DNA of 64,000 bases from Bifidobacterium breve (GTDB lineage: Bacteria; Actinomycetota; Thermoleophilia; Solirubrobacterales; Solirubrobacteraceae): the NCBI GenBank assembly GCA_945878865.1, contig CAMCUD010000009.1, forward strand, positions 1 to 64,000, written 5' to 3'. The position numbers and the translations under genes are program-made. Below, in pieces: positions 9,528 through 17,628 of this stretch (the first letter of the stretch is position 1; every line of letters begins with the position of its first letter). The notes under the pieces were generated by a model. The model was given only the letters and a program-made list of their open reading frames with translations. It ran no database searches and was not told the DNA's origin.

Positions 9528-10142
9528 TCAGGCGCGGGGCAGCGCCTCCATCCGCGCGATCCACGCCATGAGTCGCGGATGGTCGCGCACGCCGCAGACC
9601 TGCTGGAGCACGTGCTCGAAGACGTAGGGCAGCGGCTCGGCGTCCCACGCCGCGTAGCGCAGGAACGGCCAGATGACGACGTCTGCGGCGGTCAGCCGGT
9701 CGCCCAGGAGGTACTCCCCGGCGCCGAGCAGCTCCTCGAACCACGGCGTCCAGCCCGCGAGCTGCGCCTCGAGCGCGTCGTCGGTCCGGTCCTGCTTCCA
9801 CAGCGCCTCCAGCGCGTTCGGCGGTCCCTTCCACACGCCGTTGAACCACTCGACGAGCACGTCCACGCGCGCGCGGAGCACGGGGTCGTCGTCAGGCCAG
9901 AGCAGCGGGTCGGGCGCGATCTCGTCGAGGTAGCGCAGGATCCGCGGCGAGTCGGAGATGACGGTCCCGCCATCCTCGAGCACCGGGACGAGCGTCTGGC
10001 CGGAGACGCGCTCGACCTCCGTCCGCTCCTCGTACGGATGGACGATCCAGTGGACCTCGAGGCCCTTCAGGCCGGCGGCCAGCGCGACACGGTCGACGTT
10101 CGCGGAGTACGGGATGGCGTGGCAGCGGAGCATGCGCACCAC
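9528..10142 (-). CDS. Glutathione S-transferase family protein
   Basis: N-terminal thioredoxin-like GST domain (MLRCHAIPYSANVDRVALAAGLKGLEVHWIVHPYEER...VPVLEDGGTVISDSPRILRYLDE). Confidence 0.8.
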   Translation of the reverse strand: MVRMLRCHAIPYSANVDRVALAAGLKGLEVHWIVHPYEERTEVERVSGQTLVPVLEDGGTVISDSPRILRYLDEIAPDPLLWPDDDPVLRARVDVLVEWFNGVWKGPPNALEALWKQDRTDDALEAQLAGWTPWFEELLGAGEYLLGDRLTAADVVIWPFLRYAAWDAEPLPYVFEHVLQQVCGVRDHPRLMAWIARMEALPRA

Positions 10143-10191
10143 GGTGCACCGCTCCGCCGCCGGGTTCCAGTCAGATCGCTGATGGCAGCGA

Positions 10192-11811
10192 TCAGCCGCA
10201 GACCTTCACGGTGGTCTTGATCGACTTCTTCGGGGCCTTGCCGCGCTTGACCTTGATGAACGCCCGGGCCCGGACGGTCACCGTCGAGCCGGGCTTCTTC
10301 GACGCCTGGACCTTGAACGTGTAGGTGAACGGCGCCTTGCGGTCACGGAGCTTGAGCTTCGTGCCCTCCGAGAAGTCGACGCGGCGGACCTTCACGAACA
10401 GGTTGCCCTTGCGCCGCTGCTTCTTGAAGCGGAGGGTGACCTTGAACTTCTGGCCGGGGCGCACGCAGCCCTTCGGGACGTCGAGGCCGAGCTCGGCGCC
10501 GGGGACGGTGGCCGTGATCGTCCGGTTCGGGCCGGGGTAGCGCGGACCCGGGTAGCCGACCACGAGCGGGTCGGTGGTGGTCGTGCTCGGGGACGGCGTG
10601 GTCGTGGTGCCGGGCGGGGTGCTGCCGGTGCTGCCGTCGTCGGTGAACGGGTCGAGCCGCACGACGCGGACGGTCGAGCCGCCGACCGTCTCGTAGGCGA
10701 CGACGCCGTAGCCGTCGGACGCCGCGGCCATCTGCGGGTCGAGGACGGTCTCGCCGGTGACGAGCGAGCGCGCAGCGGCGAAGGACGCGCCGCCGTCGGT
10801 CGAGACGGTGTAGCGCAGGCGGCGCGGGTCGGTCAGCGCGCGCCAGATGCCGTGCAGCCGGCCACTCGGGTCCTGGTAGAGGTACGGGTAGCCGATGGAG
10901 CTGTCGATCGCGCTGGAGCCCTGAATGGCGATCGCCGGGCCGAACGTGTTCGTCGCCGGATCGAACTTCTGCACGAGGAACTGGTCGGGCAGCAGACGCT
11001 GGTAGCCGACGAACAGGCCGCTTGGGCCGCTGGCCAGCGACGGTTCCTGCGCGTCGATGCCGCTTGCGCTGAGCTGCTGGCCCGTCGTCCAGTTCGCCGC
11101 GTTGATGAGCTGGGCGCGGGTGGGGTTCGCCAGGGCGGAGGTCGAGTAGCCGAAGCGGATGATGCCGAGGTCGCTGGCGACGGCGACCGCGCGACCGGTG
11201 CCGGGGACCCGCGCAACCGCCGGGCGGTACTGGATCCCGCTGGCGAACGTGACCATCTCGGTGTTCAGCGCGGTGTTGTAGACGCCGACCCGTCCGCTGC
11301 GCGCGGAGATCAGCGTGCCGCCGTCGAGGTCCTCGCGCCAGTCCGCCTGGCTGTTCCCATCAGGGAACGCGGTGCTGCCGCTGTCGGGGCGGCCGATCTC
11401 GACGCCGGCGGCGAAGCTTGCCCCGCCGTCGGTGCTGACGAACTTGTACAGGCGGTCGGTGGTGCCTCCCGCGCCGCACTGCCAGCACGTGCCCGTCACG
11501 ACGATCTTCGTGTCGCTCACGGCGAAGACCTGCGGCTCGCCGGCCTCCTGGGCGCTGCCGCCAGAGGGGAAGTTCAGTGTGGTGGTCGCCGCGCAGCTGT
11601 CGGTGTTGCGGGCGACGCGGCAGACCTGCATCCGGTGCGGGCTGCCGATGTTGTAGGCGACGAAGCCCGTGCCGTTGGGGGTGACGGCGACGTCAGGGTC
11701 GCTTCCAGTGCCTGCGGTGAACGGCGTGGCGGCGGCGGCGGTGCCCGCGGTGCTGAGCAGCGCGATGGCGGTGGCCGCGAGTGTCGTGCGGAACATGCTC
11801 TCGATCCTCAT
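10192..11811 (-). CDS. Exported sialidase/BNR-like repeat protein, hypothetical
   Basis: Signal peptide MFRTTLAATAIALLSTAGTAAAA; repeated STDGGASFAAG motifs; Thr/Ser/Pro linker and beta-rich basic C-terminus. Confidence 0.65.
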   Translation of the reverse strand: MRIESMFRTTLAATAIALLSTAGTAAAATPFTAGTGSDPDVAVTPNGTGFVAYNIGSPHRMQVCRVARNTDSCAATTTLNFPSGGSAQEAGEPQVFAVSDTKIVVTGTCWQCGAGGTTDRLYKFVSTDGGASFAAGVEIGRPDSGSTAFPDGNSQADWREDLDGGTLISARSGRVGVYNTALNTEMVTFASGIQYRPAVARVPGTGRAVAVASDLGIIRFGYSTSALANPTRAQLINAANWTTGQQLSASGIDAQEPSLASGPSGLFVGYQRLLPDQFLVQKFDPATNTFGPAIAIQGSSAIDSSIGYPYLYQDPSGRLHGIWRALTDPRRLRYTVSTDGGASFAAARSLVTGETVLDPQMAAASDGYGVVAYETVGGSTVRVVRLDPFTDDGSTGSTPPGTTTTPSPSTTTTDPLVVGYPGPRYPGPNRTITATVPGAELGLDVPKGCVRPGQKFKVTLRFKKQRRKGNLFVKVRRVDFSEGTKLKLRDRKAPFTYTFKVQASKKPGSTVTVRARAFIKVKRGKAPKKSIKTTVKVCG

Positions 11812-11878
11812 GTGCAGTGCAACAGAGAAGTGTCAATTTCGTGACGTTTCTGGACAGACAGGCATCACCTGCGCGCGG

Positions 11879-11884
11879 TAGCCT
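11879..11884 (+). promoter_or_regulatory. Putative -10 box (TAGCCT) for leaderless purC
   Basis: TANNNT 8 nt upstream of the GTG start at 11893. Confidence 0.4.
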
Positions 11885-11892
11885 CACGGGCA

Positions 11893-12774
11893 GTGACCGC
11901 CCTCGCCGATCTCCCCCTCCTCGCCTCGGGCAAGGTCCGTGAGATCTACGACCTGGGCGACCGGCTCCTGCTCGTCGCGTCGGACCGCATCTCGACGTAC
12001 GACGTGATCCACCCGACGCCCATCCCGGACAAGGGCAAGGTGCTGACCGGCATCAGCGTCTTCTGGTTCGAGAAGTTCGCCGAACTCGTGCCGAATCACT
12101 TCGTCAGCGCGACCGAAGGCGTGCCCGACGAGGTGCGCGGCCGGGCGATCGCGGTGCGCAAGCTCGAGATGGTGCCGCTGGAGGCCGTCGTGCGCGGGTA
12201 CATCACCGGGTCGGGTTGGAAGGACTACGAGGCGACGGGCGAGATTGCGGGGATCGCGCTGCCGGCGGGGCTGCGTGAGTCCGACCGCCTGCCTGAGCCG
12301 CTGTTCACGCCGTCGACGAAGGCCGAGCTCGGCCTCCATGACGAGACCGTCTCGCTCGCGCGCGCGGAGGAGATCGTGGGTGACGCCGAGATCGTCGGCC
12401 GTGTTCGCGACCTGTCGCTGGCGCTGTATTCCGCCGCCGCCGAGCACGCGCTCGCGCGCGGGGTGATCCTGGCGGACACGAAGTTCGAGTTCGGGTTCGA
12501 CGCCGACGGCGTGCTGCGCGTCGGCGACGAGGTGCTCACGCCGGACTCGTCGCGCTTCTGGCCCGCCGACGGGTACGAGCCCGGCCACGGCCAGCCGAGT
12601 TTCGACAAGCAGTACGTGCGCGACTGGGCCGCGGGCAGCGGGTGGGACAAGACCCCGCCGGCGCCGGCCCTGCCCGACGACATCGTCGAGGGCACCCGCG
12701 CGCGATACATCGAGGCGTACGAGACGATCACCGGCGAGCCGTTCGCCGCGTGGCTGGAGAGGACCGAACCATGA
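11893..12774 (+). CDS. purC: Phosphoribosylaminoimidazolesuccinocarboxamide synthase
   Basis: SGKVREIYDLGDRLLLVASDRISTYDVIHPTPIPDKGKVLT; first gene of purC-purS-purQ run. Confidence 0.95.
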   Translation: MTALADLPLLASGKVREIYDLGDRLLLVASDRISTYDVIHPTPIPDKGKVLTGISVFWFEKFAELVPNHFVSATEGVPDEVRGRAIAVRKLEMVPLEAVVRGYITGSGWKDYEATGEIAGIALPAGLRESDRLPEPLFTPSTKAELGLHDETVSLARAEEIVGDAEIVGRVRDLSLALYSAAAEHALARGVILADTKFEFGFDADGVLRVGDEVLTPDSSRFWPADGYEPGHGQPSFDKQYVRDWAAGSGWDKTPPAPALPDDIVEGTRARYIEAYETITGEPFAAWLERTEP

Positions 12775-12995
12775 GAGCCCGCGTGCTGATCCGCCCCAAG
12801 GAGGGCATCCTCGACCCGCAGGGTGAGGCCGTCGTCCGGGCGCTGCCCGCGCTCGGCTTCAGCGGGGTGAGCAACGTCCACGTCGGCCGGCTCGTCGAGC
12901 TCGACGTCGAGGACGAGAGCCAGCTCGAGGCGATGTGCCAGAAGCTTCTGGCCAATCCGCTCATCGAGGACTACGAGATCCAATCGGTCGGCTGA
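12771..12995 (+). CDS. purS: Phosphoribosylformylglycinamidine synthase subunit PurS
   Basis: MRARVLIRPKEGILDPQGEAVVRALPALGFSGVSNVHVGRLVELDVED; ATGA overlap with purC. Confidence 0.92.
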   Translation: MRARVLIRPKEGILDPQGEAVVRALPALGFSGVSNVHVGRLVELDVEDESQLEAMCQKLLANPLIEDYEIQSVG

Positions 12996-13657
12996 TGCGC
13001 TTCGGCATCCTCCAGTTCCCCGGCTCGTGCGACGAGCGCGACGCCGTCGAGGCGGCCGCGCGCGTGGGCGACGCCGAGCTGCTCTGGCACCGCGAGGGCA
13101 ACCTCGGTCAGGTCGACGCGATCATCGTTCCGGGCGGCTTCAGCTACGGCGATTACCTGCGGGCCGGCGCGATCGCCCGGTTCAGCCCCGCCATGGAATC
13201 CGTCATCGCGTTCGCCAACGAGGGCGGGCCGGTGCTCGGCATCTGTAACGGCTTCCAGGTCCTGTGCGAGGCCGGGCTGCTCCCCGGCGCGCTGCTGCGC
13301 AACACGTCGCTGCGCTTCCGCTGCGCGCAAGTGGACATCGAGGTGGTCAACGCCGAGACGGCGTGGACGAGCGCCGCGTCGCCCGGTGAGACGCTGTCGA
13401 TCCCGGCCAAGCACGGTGAGGGCCGGTTCTACGCGCCGAACGTCGAAGAGCTCGAGGCCAACGGCCAGGTCGCGTTCCGCTACGCGCCGAGGCAGAACCC
13501 GAACGGCAGCCTCAACGACATCGCGGGCGTGTGCAATGAGCGCGGCAACGTCGTCGGGCTCATGCCGCACCCCGAGCATGCGGTCGACGCGCTCACCGGC
13601 TCGACGGACGGCCTGAAGCTCTTCGCGAGTGCGGTCGGCGCGCTCGCGGGGCGCTGA
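12995..13657 (+). CDS. purQ: Phosphoribosylformylglycinamidine synthase subunit PurQ (glutaminase)
   Basis: MRFGILQFPGSCDERD; LGICNGFQVLCEAGLLPGALLRN; MPHPEHA. Confidence 0.95.
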   Translation: MRFGILQFPGSCDERDAVEAAARVGDAELLWHREGNLGQVDAIIVPGGFSYGDYLRAGAIARFSPAMESVIAFANEGGPVLGICNGFQVLCEAGLLPGALLRNTSLRFRCAQVDIEVVNAETAWTSAASPGETLSIPAKHGEGRFYAPNVEELEANGQVAFRYAPRQNPNGSLNDIAGVCNERGNVVGLMPHPEHAVDALTGSTDGLKLFASAVGALAGR

Positions 13658-13666
13658 CGGTCAGCG
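13652..13666. terminator. Stop-codon-embedded inverted repeat between purQ and RCC1 gene
   Basis: CGCTGAC-G-GTCAGCG; arms contain purQ TGA and the opposite gene's TCA. Confidence 0.35.
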
Positions 13667-16600
13667 GATCGCGAGCCGGCGCAGGTTCAGGCTGACGGCT
13701 GCGCGCTTCGTCGCGCCCCCGCCGGTCGCGCTGAGCATGAACCGGGCCTGACCACCGCCGCCGCGCGGACCCGTCAGGCGGCCGATCGCGCGCCGCTGCG
13801 ACGGGGTGGTCGCGATCGCCACCACGCGGGTCTGGCCGGCCGGCAGCGCGACGACGGCCGGGCGCAGCGTGACGCGGGTCTTGCCCTTGAGCTGCAGCGC
13901 GACGGTGATGGTCAGGCGGCAAGCGACCGGTCCGCAGGAGACGCGGACGGGAATCGCGCCGCGGTCGAGCAGCAGCGAGCGGCCCTTTGCGCGTCGGGCG
14001 AGCGCGAGGGTCGGGTTCAGCGTGGGCGCCGGTGGCGTGGTGGCCGGGGGTGTGGGTCCGCCGCCGTCACCGCTGATGACGATGGGCGAGTCGGGCACGA
14101 GCGGCTGGGCGACCGTGAACGCGGCGGTCGCCGCGGGGCCCACCGTCCCGGCCCGTGAAGTCGCGCGGACGCTGAACGTGTGCGCGCCGTCGGCCAGCGG
14201 GCCGAGCGTGACCGGCGACGTGCAGGCCGTAAACGGCGCGCCGTCGAGCGAGCACGCGAAGGTCGCGGCGGTCGCGGTGGTGGTGAACGCCACGGTCGGG
14301 GACCGGTCGCTGCTCGACGCGGCGGGCACGGTCGTGAACGTCGTGGTCGGGACGACCGCGTCGATCTTCACGGCTGCACTGGTCTTGTCGGCCTCGCCGT
14401 TGCCGAGTTTGTCAGTCGAGCGGTAGCGGATCTTCTCCCCGTCGCTCAGGGTCGGTTTGGCGGCGGCGTTGTAGGTCTGGGTCGGTCCGACCGTCCCGTT
14501 CGCAGCGATCTTCTCGAACGTCGTGGCCCCGACGCCGATCCCCGCGCCTCCGGTGTCGGTCGCCGTCAGCGTGACCGGGACGGGCCCGGCGGCGAACCCG
14601 GCCGGTACGTCGTCGGTGGTGGTCGGCGCGGTGAGGTCGACGTTGATCGTGACGTCCGTCGAGGCCGAGGGCGGGTACTCGTCCGAGGACACGGTGACCG
14701 TCGCGGTGAACGAGCCCGTCGTCGTCGGCGTGCCGCTGATCAGCCCGGTGGGGCTGATCGTCAGGCCGTCGGGCAGGGCGCCGGCGGTGACCTTGAACCC
14801 GCGCAGGGGTGAGCCGTTCGTCACGCGGAAGAACGGGCCCGCACCGACCAAGACCGGAGCGACGGCGGTGATCGTCGCCCGGGACTGCCCGCTGTCGTTG
14901 CTGCCCCAGCAGGTGGGGGTGCCGGTCGTCTTGATCGCGCACGTGTGGCTGGCGCCACCGGTGATCCGGGTGACGGTGCCTGTCCCGCCGGGGAGCGTGG
15001 TCTGCCCGGCGCCGTTGCTGCCCCAGCAGACCGGCGCGCCGCTCGTCTTGATGGCGCAGGTGTGGTTGTCGCCGGCGGTGATCTGGGTGACGGTGCCGGT
15101 TCCGGCCGGAACGGTGGTCCGACCGTCTGCGGGGTTCCCCCAGCAGGTTGGGGTGCCGTCGGCCTTGATCGCGCAGGTGTGGCTGGCGCCGGCGGTGATC
15201 TGGGTGACGGTGCCGGTGCCGTCCGGGACGGTGGCCTTGCCGAAGCCGTTGGAACCCCAGCAGACCGGGGTGCCGTCGGCCTTGATGGCGCACGTGTAGA
15301 ACTGGCCGGCCGTGATCTGGGTGACGGTGCCGGTCCCGTCCGGGATGGTGGACTGGCCGAAGCCGGTGCCGCCCCAGCAGGCCGGGGTGCCGTCGGTCTT
15401 GATCGCACACGTGTGGTTGTTGCCGGCGGTGATGTGGGTGACGGTGCCGGTGCCGTCCGGGATCGTGGTCTGCCCGGAGCTGTCGGTGCCCCAGCAGACC
15501 GGGGTGCCGTCGGTCTTGATCGCACAGGTGTGCAGCCCGCCGGCGGTGATCTGGGCGAGTGACCCCGTCCCGCCCACCCCGTCCGGGATGGTGGCCTGCC
15601 CCACGTCGTTGCGGCCCCAACAGACCGGGGCGCCGCCCGGCTTCACCGCGCAGGTGTGCTCGAATCCCGCGCTGATCATCGGCGGCGATCCGAGCTCGGC
15701 GGGGAATGTGATCTGCCCGAGGCCGGAGGCGCCCCAGCAGGCCAGCGCGCCGGTGATCCGGTTCGCGCACGTGAACTGCGTCCCGGCGCTGAGCTGGGTG
15801 ACGGCGCCAAGCGTCGCGGCGTCAGGAGGGGAGGTCTCGCCCTGGATGTTGCTGCCCCAGCACGCGACGCGCCCGTCGGTCTTGACCGCGCAGGTGTGGC
15901 TGCCGCCGAGGGCCAGCTGGGTGACGGTCCCGATCGTGCCCGGGACCGTGGACCGCCCATCGGGGTTCGCGCCCCAGCAGGCCGGGGTGCCGTCGGTCTT
16001 GATCGCGCACGTGTGGCTGGTACCCGCGGCGATCTGCGTGGCGGTCCCGAACCCGGCGCCCCCGGGGATCGTGGCCTGCGCGCCGCCACCCCAGCATGTG
16101 GGGGTGCCGTTCGTCTTGATCGCGCACGTGTGGAACTGGCCGACGGTGATCTGGGTGACGGTGCCGGTCCCGTCCGGGATCGTGGTCTGCCCGGAGCCGT
16201 TGTCGCCCCAGCAGACGGGGGTGCCGTCGGTCTTGATCGCGCACGTGGTGAGCGGGCCGGCGGTGATCTGGGTGACGGTGCCGGTCCCGGCGGGGATGGT
16301 GGTCTTCCCGGAGCCGTTGTCGCCCCAGCAGGTGGGGGTGCCGTTCGTCTTGATCGCGCACGTGTGGAACTGTCCGGCGGTGATCTGGGTGACGGTCCCC
16401 GTGCCGGCGGGGATCGCGGCCTGGTCGAATCCGTTGCTGCCCCAGCAGGTGGGGGTGCCGTCGGTCTTGATCGCGCACGCGTGGCTGCCCGCGGCGGTGA
16501 TGGTCAGCGTGCTCGCGCTCGTGACGGTGCTCGGGACGGTGCGCTGCCCGTCGGTGTCGCTGCCCCAGCAGACCGGTGCCCCGGTCGTCCTGATCGCGCA

Positions 16601-17482
16601 GGTATGGAGGCCGCCGGCGGTGATCTGGGTGACGGTGCCGATGCCGGCCGGGATGGTGGTCTGCCCTTGCCCGTTGCTGCCCCAGCAGATCGGCGTGCCG
16701 TTCGTTTTGATCGCGCAGGTGTGGAAGGTGCCGGCGGTGATCTGGGTGACGGTGCCGGTGCCGGCCGGGATGGTGCGCTGGCCGTCGTCGTTCTTGCCCC
16801 AGCAGAACGGGGTGCCGTCGGTCTCGATCGCGCACGTGTGAAACGCGCCTGCCGCGATCTGGGTGATCCGCCCGAGCTCGATCGGGATCGCGCGCTGCCC
16901 GTCCTCGTTGTTGCCCCAGCAGACCGGGTCGCCGTCGGTCTCGATCGCGCACGTGTGGCTGTCGCCGGCGGTGATCTGGGTGACGGTGCCCAGCAGCGGT
17001 GGGATGGTCGACCGCCCGTTGGCGTTGCTGCCCCAGCAGGTGGGGGTGCCGTTCGTTTTGATCGCGCAGGTGTGGAAGCTCCCGGCACTGATCTGGGTGA
17101 CGGTCCCCGTTCCGCCGGGGACGGTGGCCTGGGTCGATGCGTCGGCGCCCCAGCAGACCGGGGTGCCGTTCGTTCTGATCGCGCACGTGTGATTGAGGCC
17201 GGCCGTGATCTGCCGGACCGGCCCGACCCCGCCGGGGATCCCGCGCTGGCCGTCGGCGTTCGCGCCCCAGCAGACCGGCGCGCCCTGCGCGGTGATCGCG
17301 CACGCGTGCGACCCGCCCGCAGAGATCCGCTCGCCCGAGGTCACGCCGGGCCCGCTGAACCGTGGACCGTCGCCGATCGGTGAGAATGCCTGGGCCTGGC
17401 CGACGCCGAGCAGCAGCCCGACGAGGGCGAGGAGGAGGGCCAGCTGGGCGCGTGCGGGCGCGATCGTCCGGCGGTGGGGCAC
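13661..17482 (-). CDS. Large exported RCC1-like repeat protein (21 repeats) with putative Ig-like/cadherin-like modules and beta-rich C-terminus
   Basis: 21 copies of ~39-aa unit QITAGxxHTCAIKTDGTPVCWGxNxxGQTTIPxGTGTVT. GTG start, N-terminal signal sequence (APARAQLALLLALVGLLLGVGQAQA). He_PIG-like ALPDGLTISPTGLISGTPTTTGSFTATVTVSD. Confidence 0.8.
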   Translation of the reverse strand: MPHRRTIAPARAQLALLLALVGLLLGVGQAQAFSPIGDGPRFSGPGVTSGERISAGGSHACAITAQGAPVCWGANADGQRGIPGGVGPVRQITAGLNHTCAIRTNGTPVCWGADASTQATVPGGTGTVTQISAGSFHTCAIKTNGTPTCWGSNANGRSTIPPLLGTVTQITAGDSHTCAIETDGDPVCWGNNEDGQRAIPIELGRITQIAAGAFHTCAIETDGTPFCWGKNDDGQRTIPAGTGTVTQITAGTFHTCAIKTNGTPICWGSNGQGQTTIPAGIGTVTQITAGGLHTCAIRTTGAPVCWGSDTDGQRTVPSTVTSASTLTITAAGSHACAIKTDGTPTCWGSNGFDQAAIPAGTGTVTQITAGQFHTCAIKTNGTPTCWGDNGSGKTTIPAGTGTVTQITAGPLTTCAIKTDGTPVCWGDNGSGQTTIPDGTGTVTQITVGQFHTCAIKTNGTPTCWGGGAQATIPGGAGFGTATQIAAGTSHTCAIKTDGTPACWGANPDGRSTVPGTIGTVTQLALGGSHTCAVKTDGRVACWGSNIQGETSPPDAATLGAVTQLSAGTQFTCANRITGALACWGASGLGQITFPAELGSPPMISAGFEHTCAVKPGGAPVCWGRNDVGQATIPDGVGGTGSLAQITAGGLHTCAIKTDGTPVCWGTDSSGQTTIPDGTGTVTHITAGNNHTCAIKTDGTPACWGGTGFGQSTIPDGTGTVTQITAGQFYTCAIKADGTPVCWGSNGFGKATVPDGTGTVTQITAGASHTCAIKADGTPTCWGNPADGRTTVPAGTGTVTQITAGDNHTCAIKTSGAPVCWGSNGAGQTTLPGGTGTVTRITGGASHTCAIKTTGTPTCWGSNDSGQSRATITAVAPVLVGAGPFFRVTNGSPLRGFKVTAGALPDGLTISPTGLISGTPTTTGSFTATVTVSSDEYPPSASTDVTINVDLTAPTTTDDVPAGFAAGPVPVTLTATDTGGAGIGVGATTFEKIAANGTVGPTQTYNAAAKPTLSDGEKIRYRSTDKLGNGEADKTSAAVKIDAVVPTTTFTTVPAASSSDRSPTVAFTTTATAATFACSLDGAPFTACTSPVTLGPLADGAHTFSVRATSRAGTVGPAATAAFTVAQPLVPDSPIVISGDGGGPTPPATTPPAPTLNPTLALARRAKGRSLLLDRGAIPVRVSCGPVACRLTITVALQLKGKTRVTLRPAVVALPAGQTRVVAIATTPSQRRAIGRLTGPRGGGGQARFMLSATGGGATKRAAVSLNLRRLAIR
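14850..17340 (-). repeat. Tandem coding repeat, period ~117 bp (39 codons), 21 units
   Basis: On the + strand, recurring gtcttgatcgcgcacgtgtgg...ccggcggtgatctgggtgacggtgccg blocks about every 117 bp. Confidence 0.85.
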
Positions 17483-17614
17483 GGCGGTCTCGCTCCCGAG
17501 CGGGTGGGTCCAGGGCAGGGAACCGCTTCAGTCAGGAAGACGGTCAAACGCGATCGTATCGCGGACGACGCGTCTCGCCAAACCGCGCGACGCGGGAGCG
17601 GGTGAGGCGCCGGA

Positions 17615-17620
17615 TACCAT
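17615..17620 (+). promoter_or_regulatory. Putative -10 box (TACCAT) for leaderless purL
   Basis: TANNNT 8 nt upstream of ATG 17629. Confidence 0.45.
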
Positions 17621-17628
17621 GCGCGGAC

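Noticed and set aside
14850-17340. Regularly spaced DNA repeats resembling a CRISPR-like array
   Set aside because: Period ~117 bp maintains a reading frame of 39 codons, divergence is at third positions, and spacers are not unique; coding tandem repeat.
15312-17383. + strand ORFs (509 aa and 575 aa) with striking repeats such as VWLxPAVIWVTVPVPSGIVV
   Set aside because: These are antisense readings of the 117-bp RCC1 repeat; periodicity is inherited from the minus-strand gene, which has a signal peptide and recognisable RCC1 repeats.
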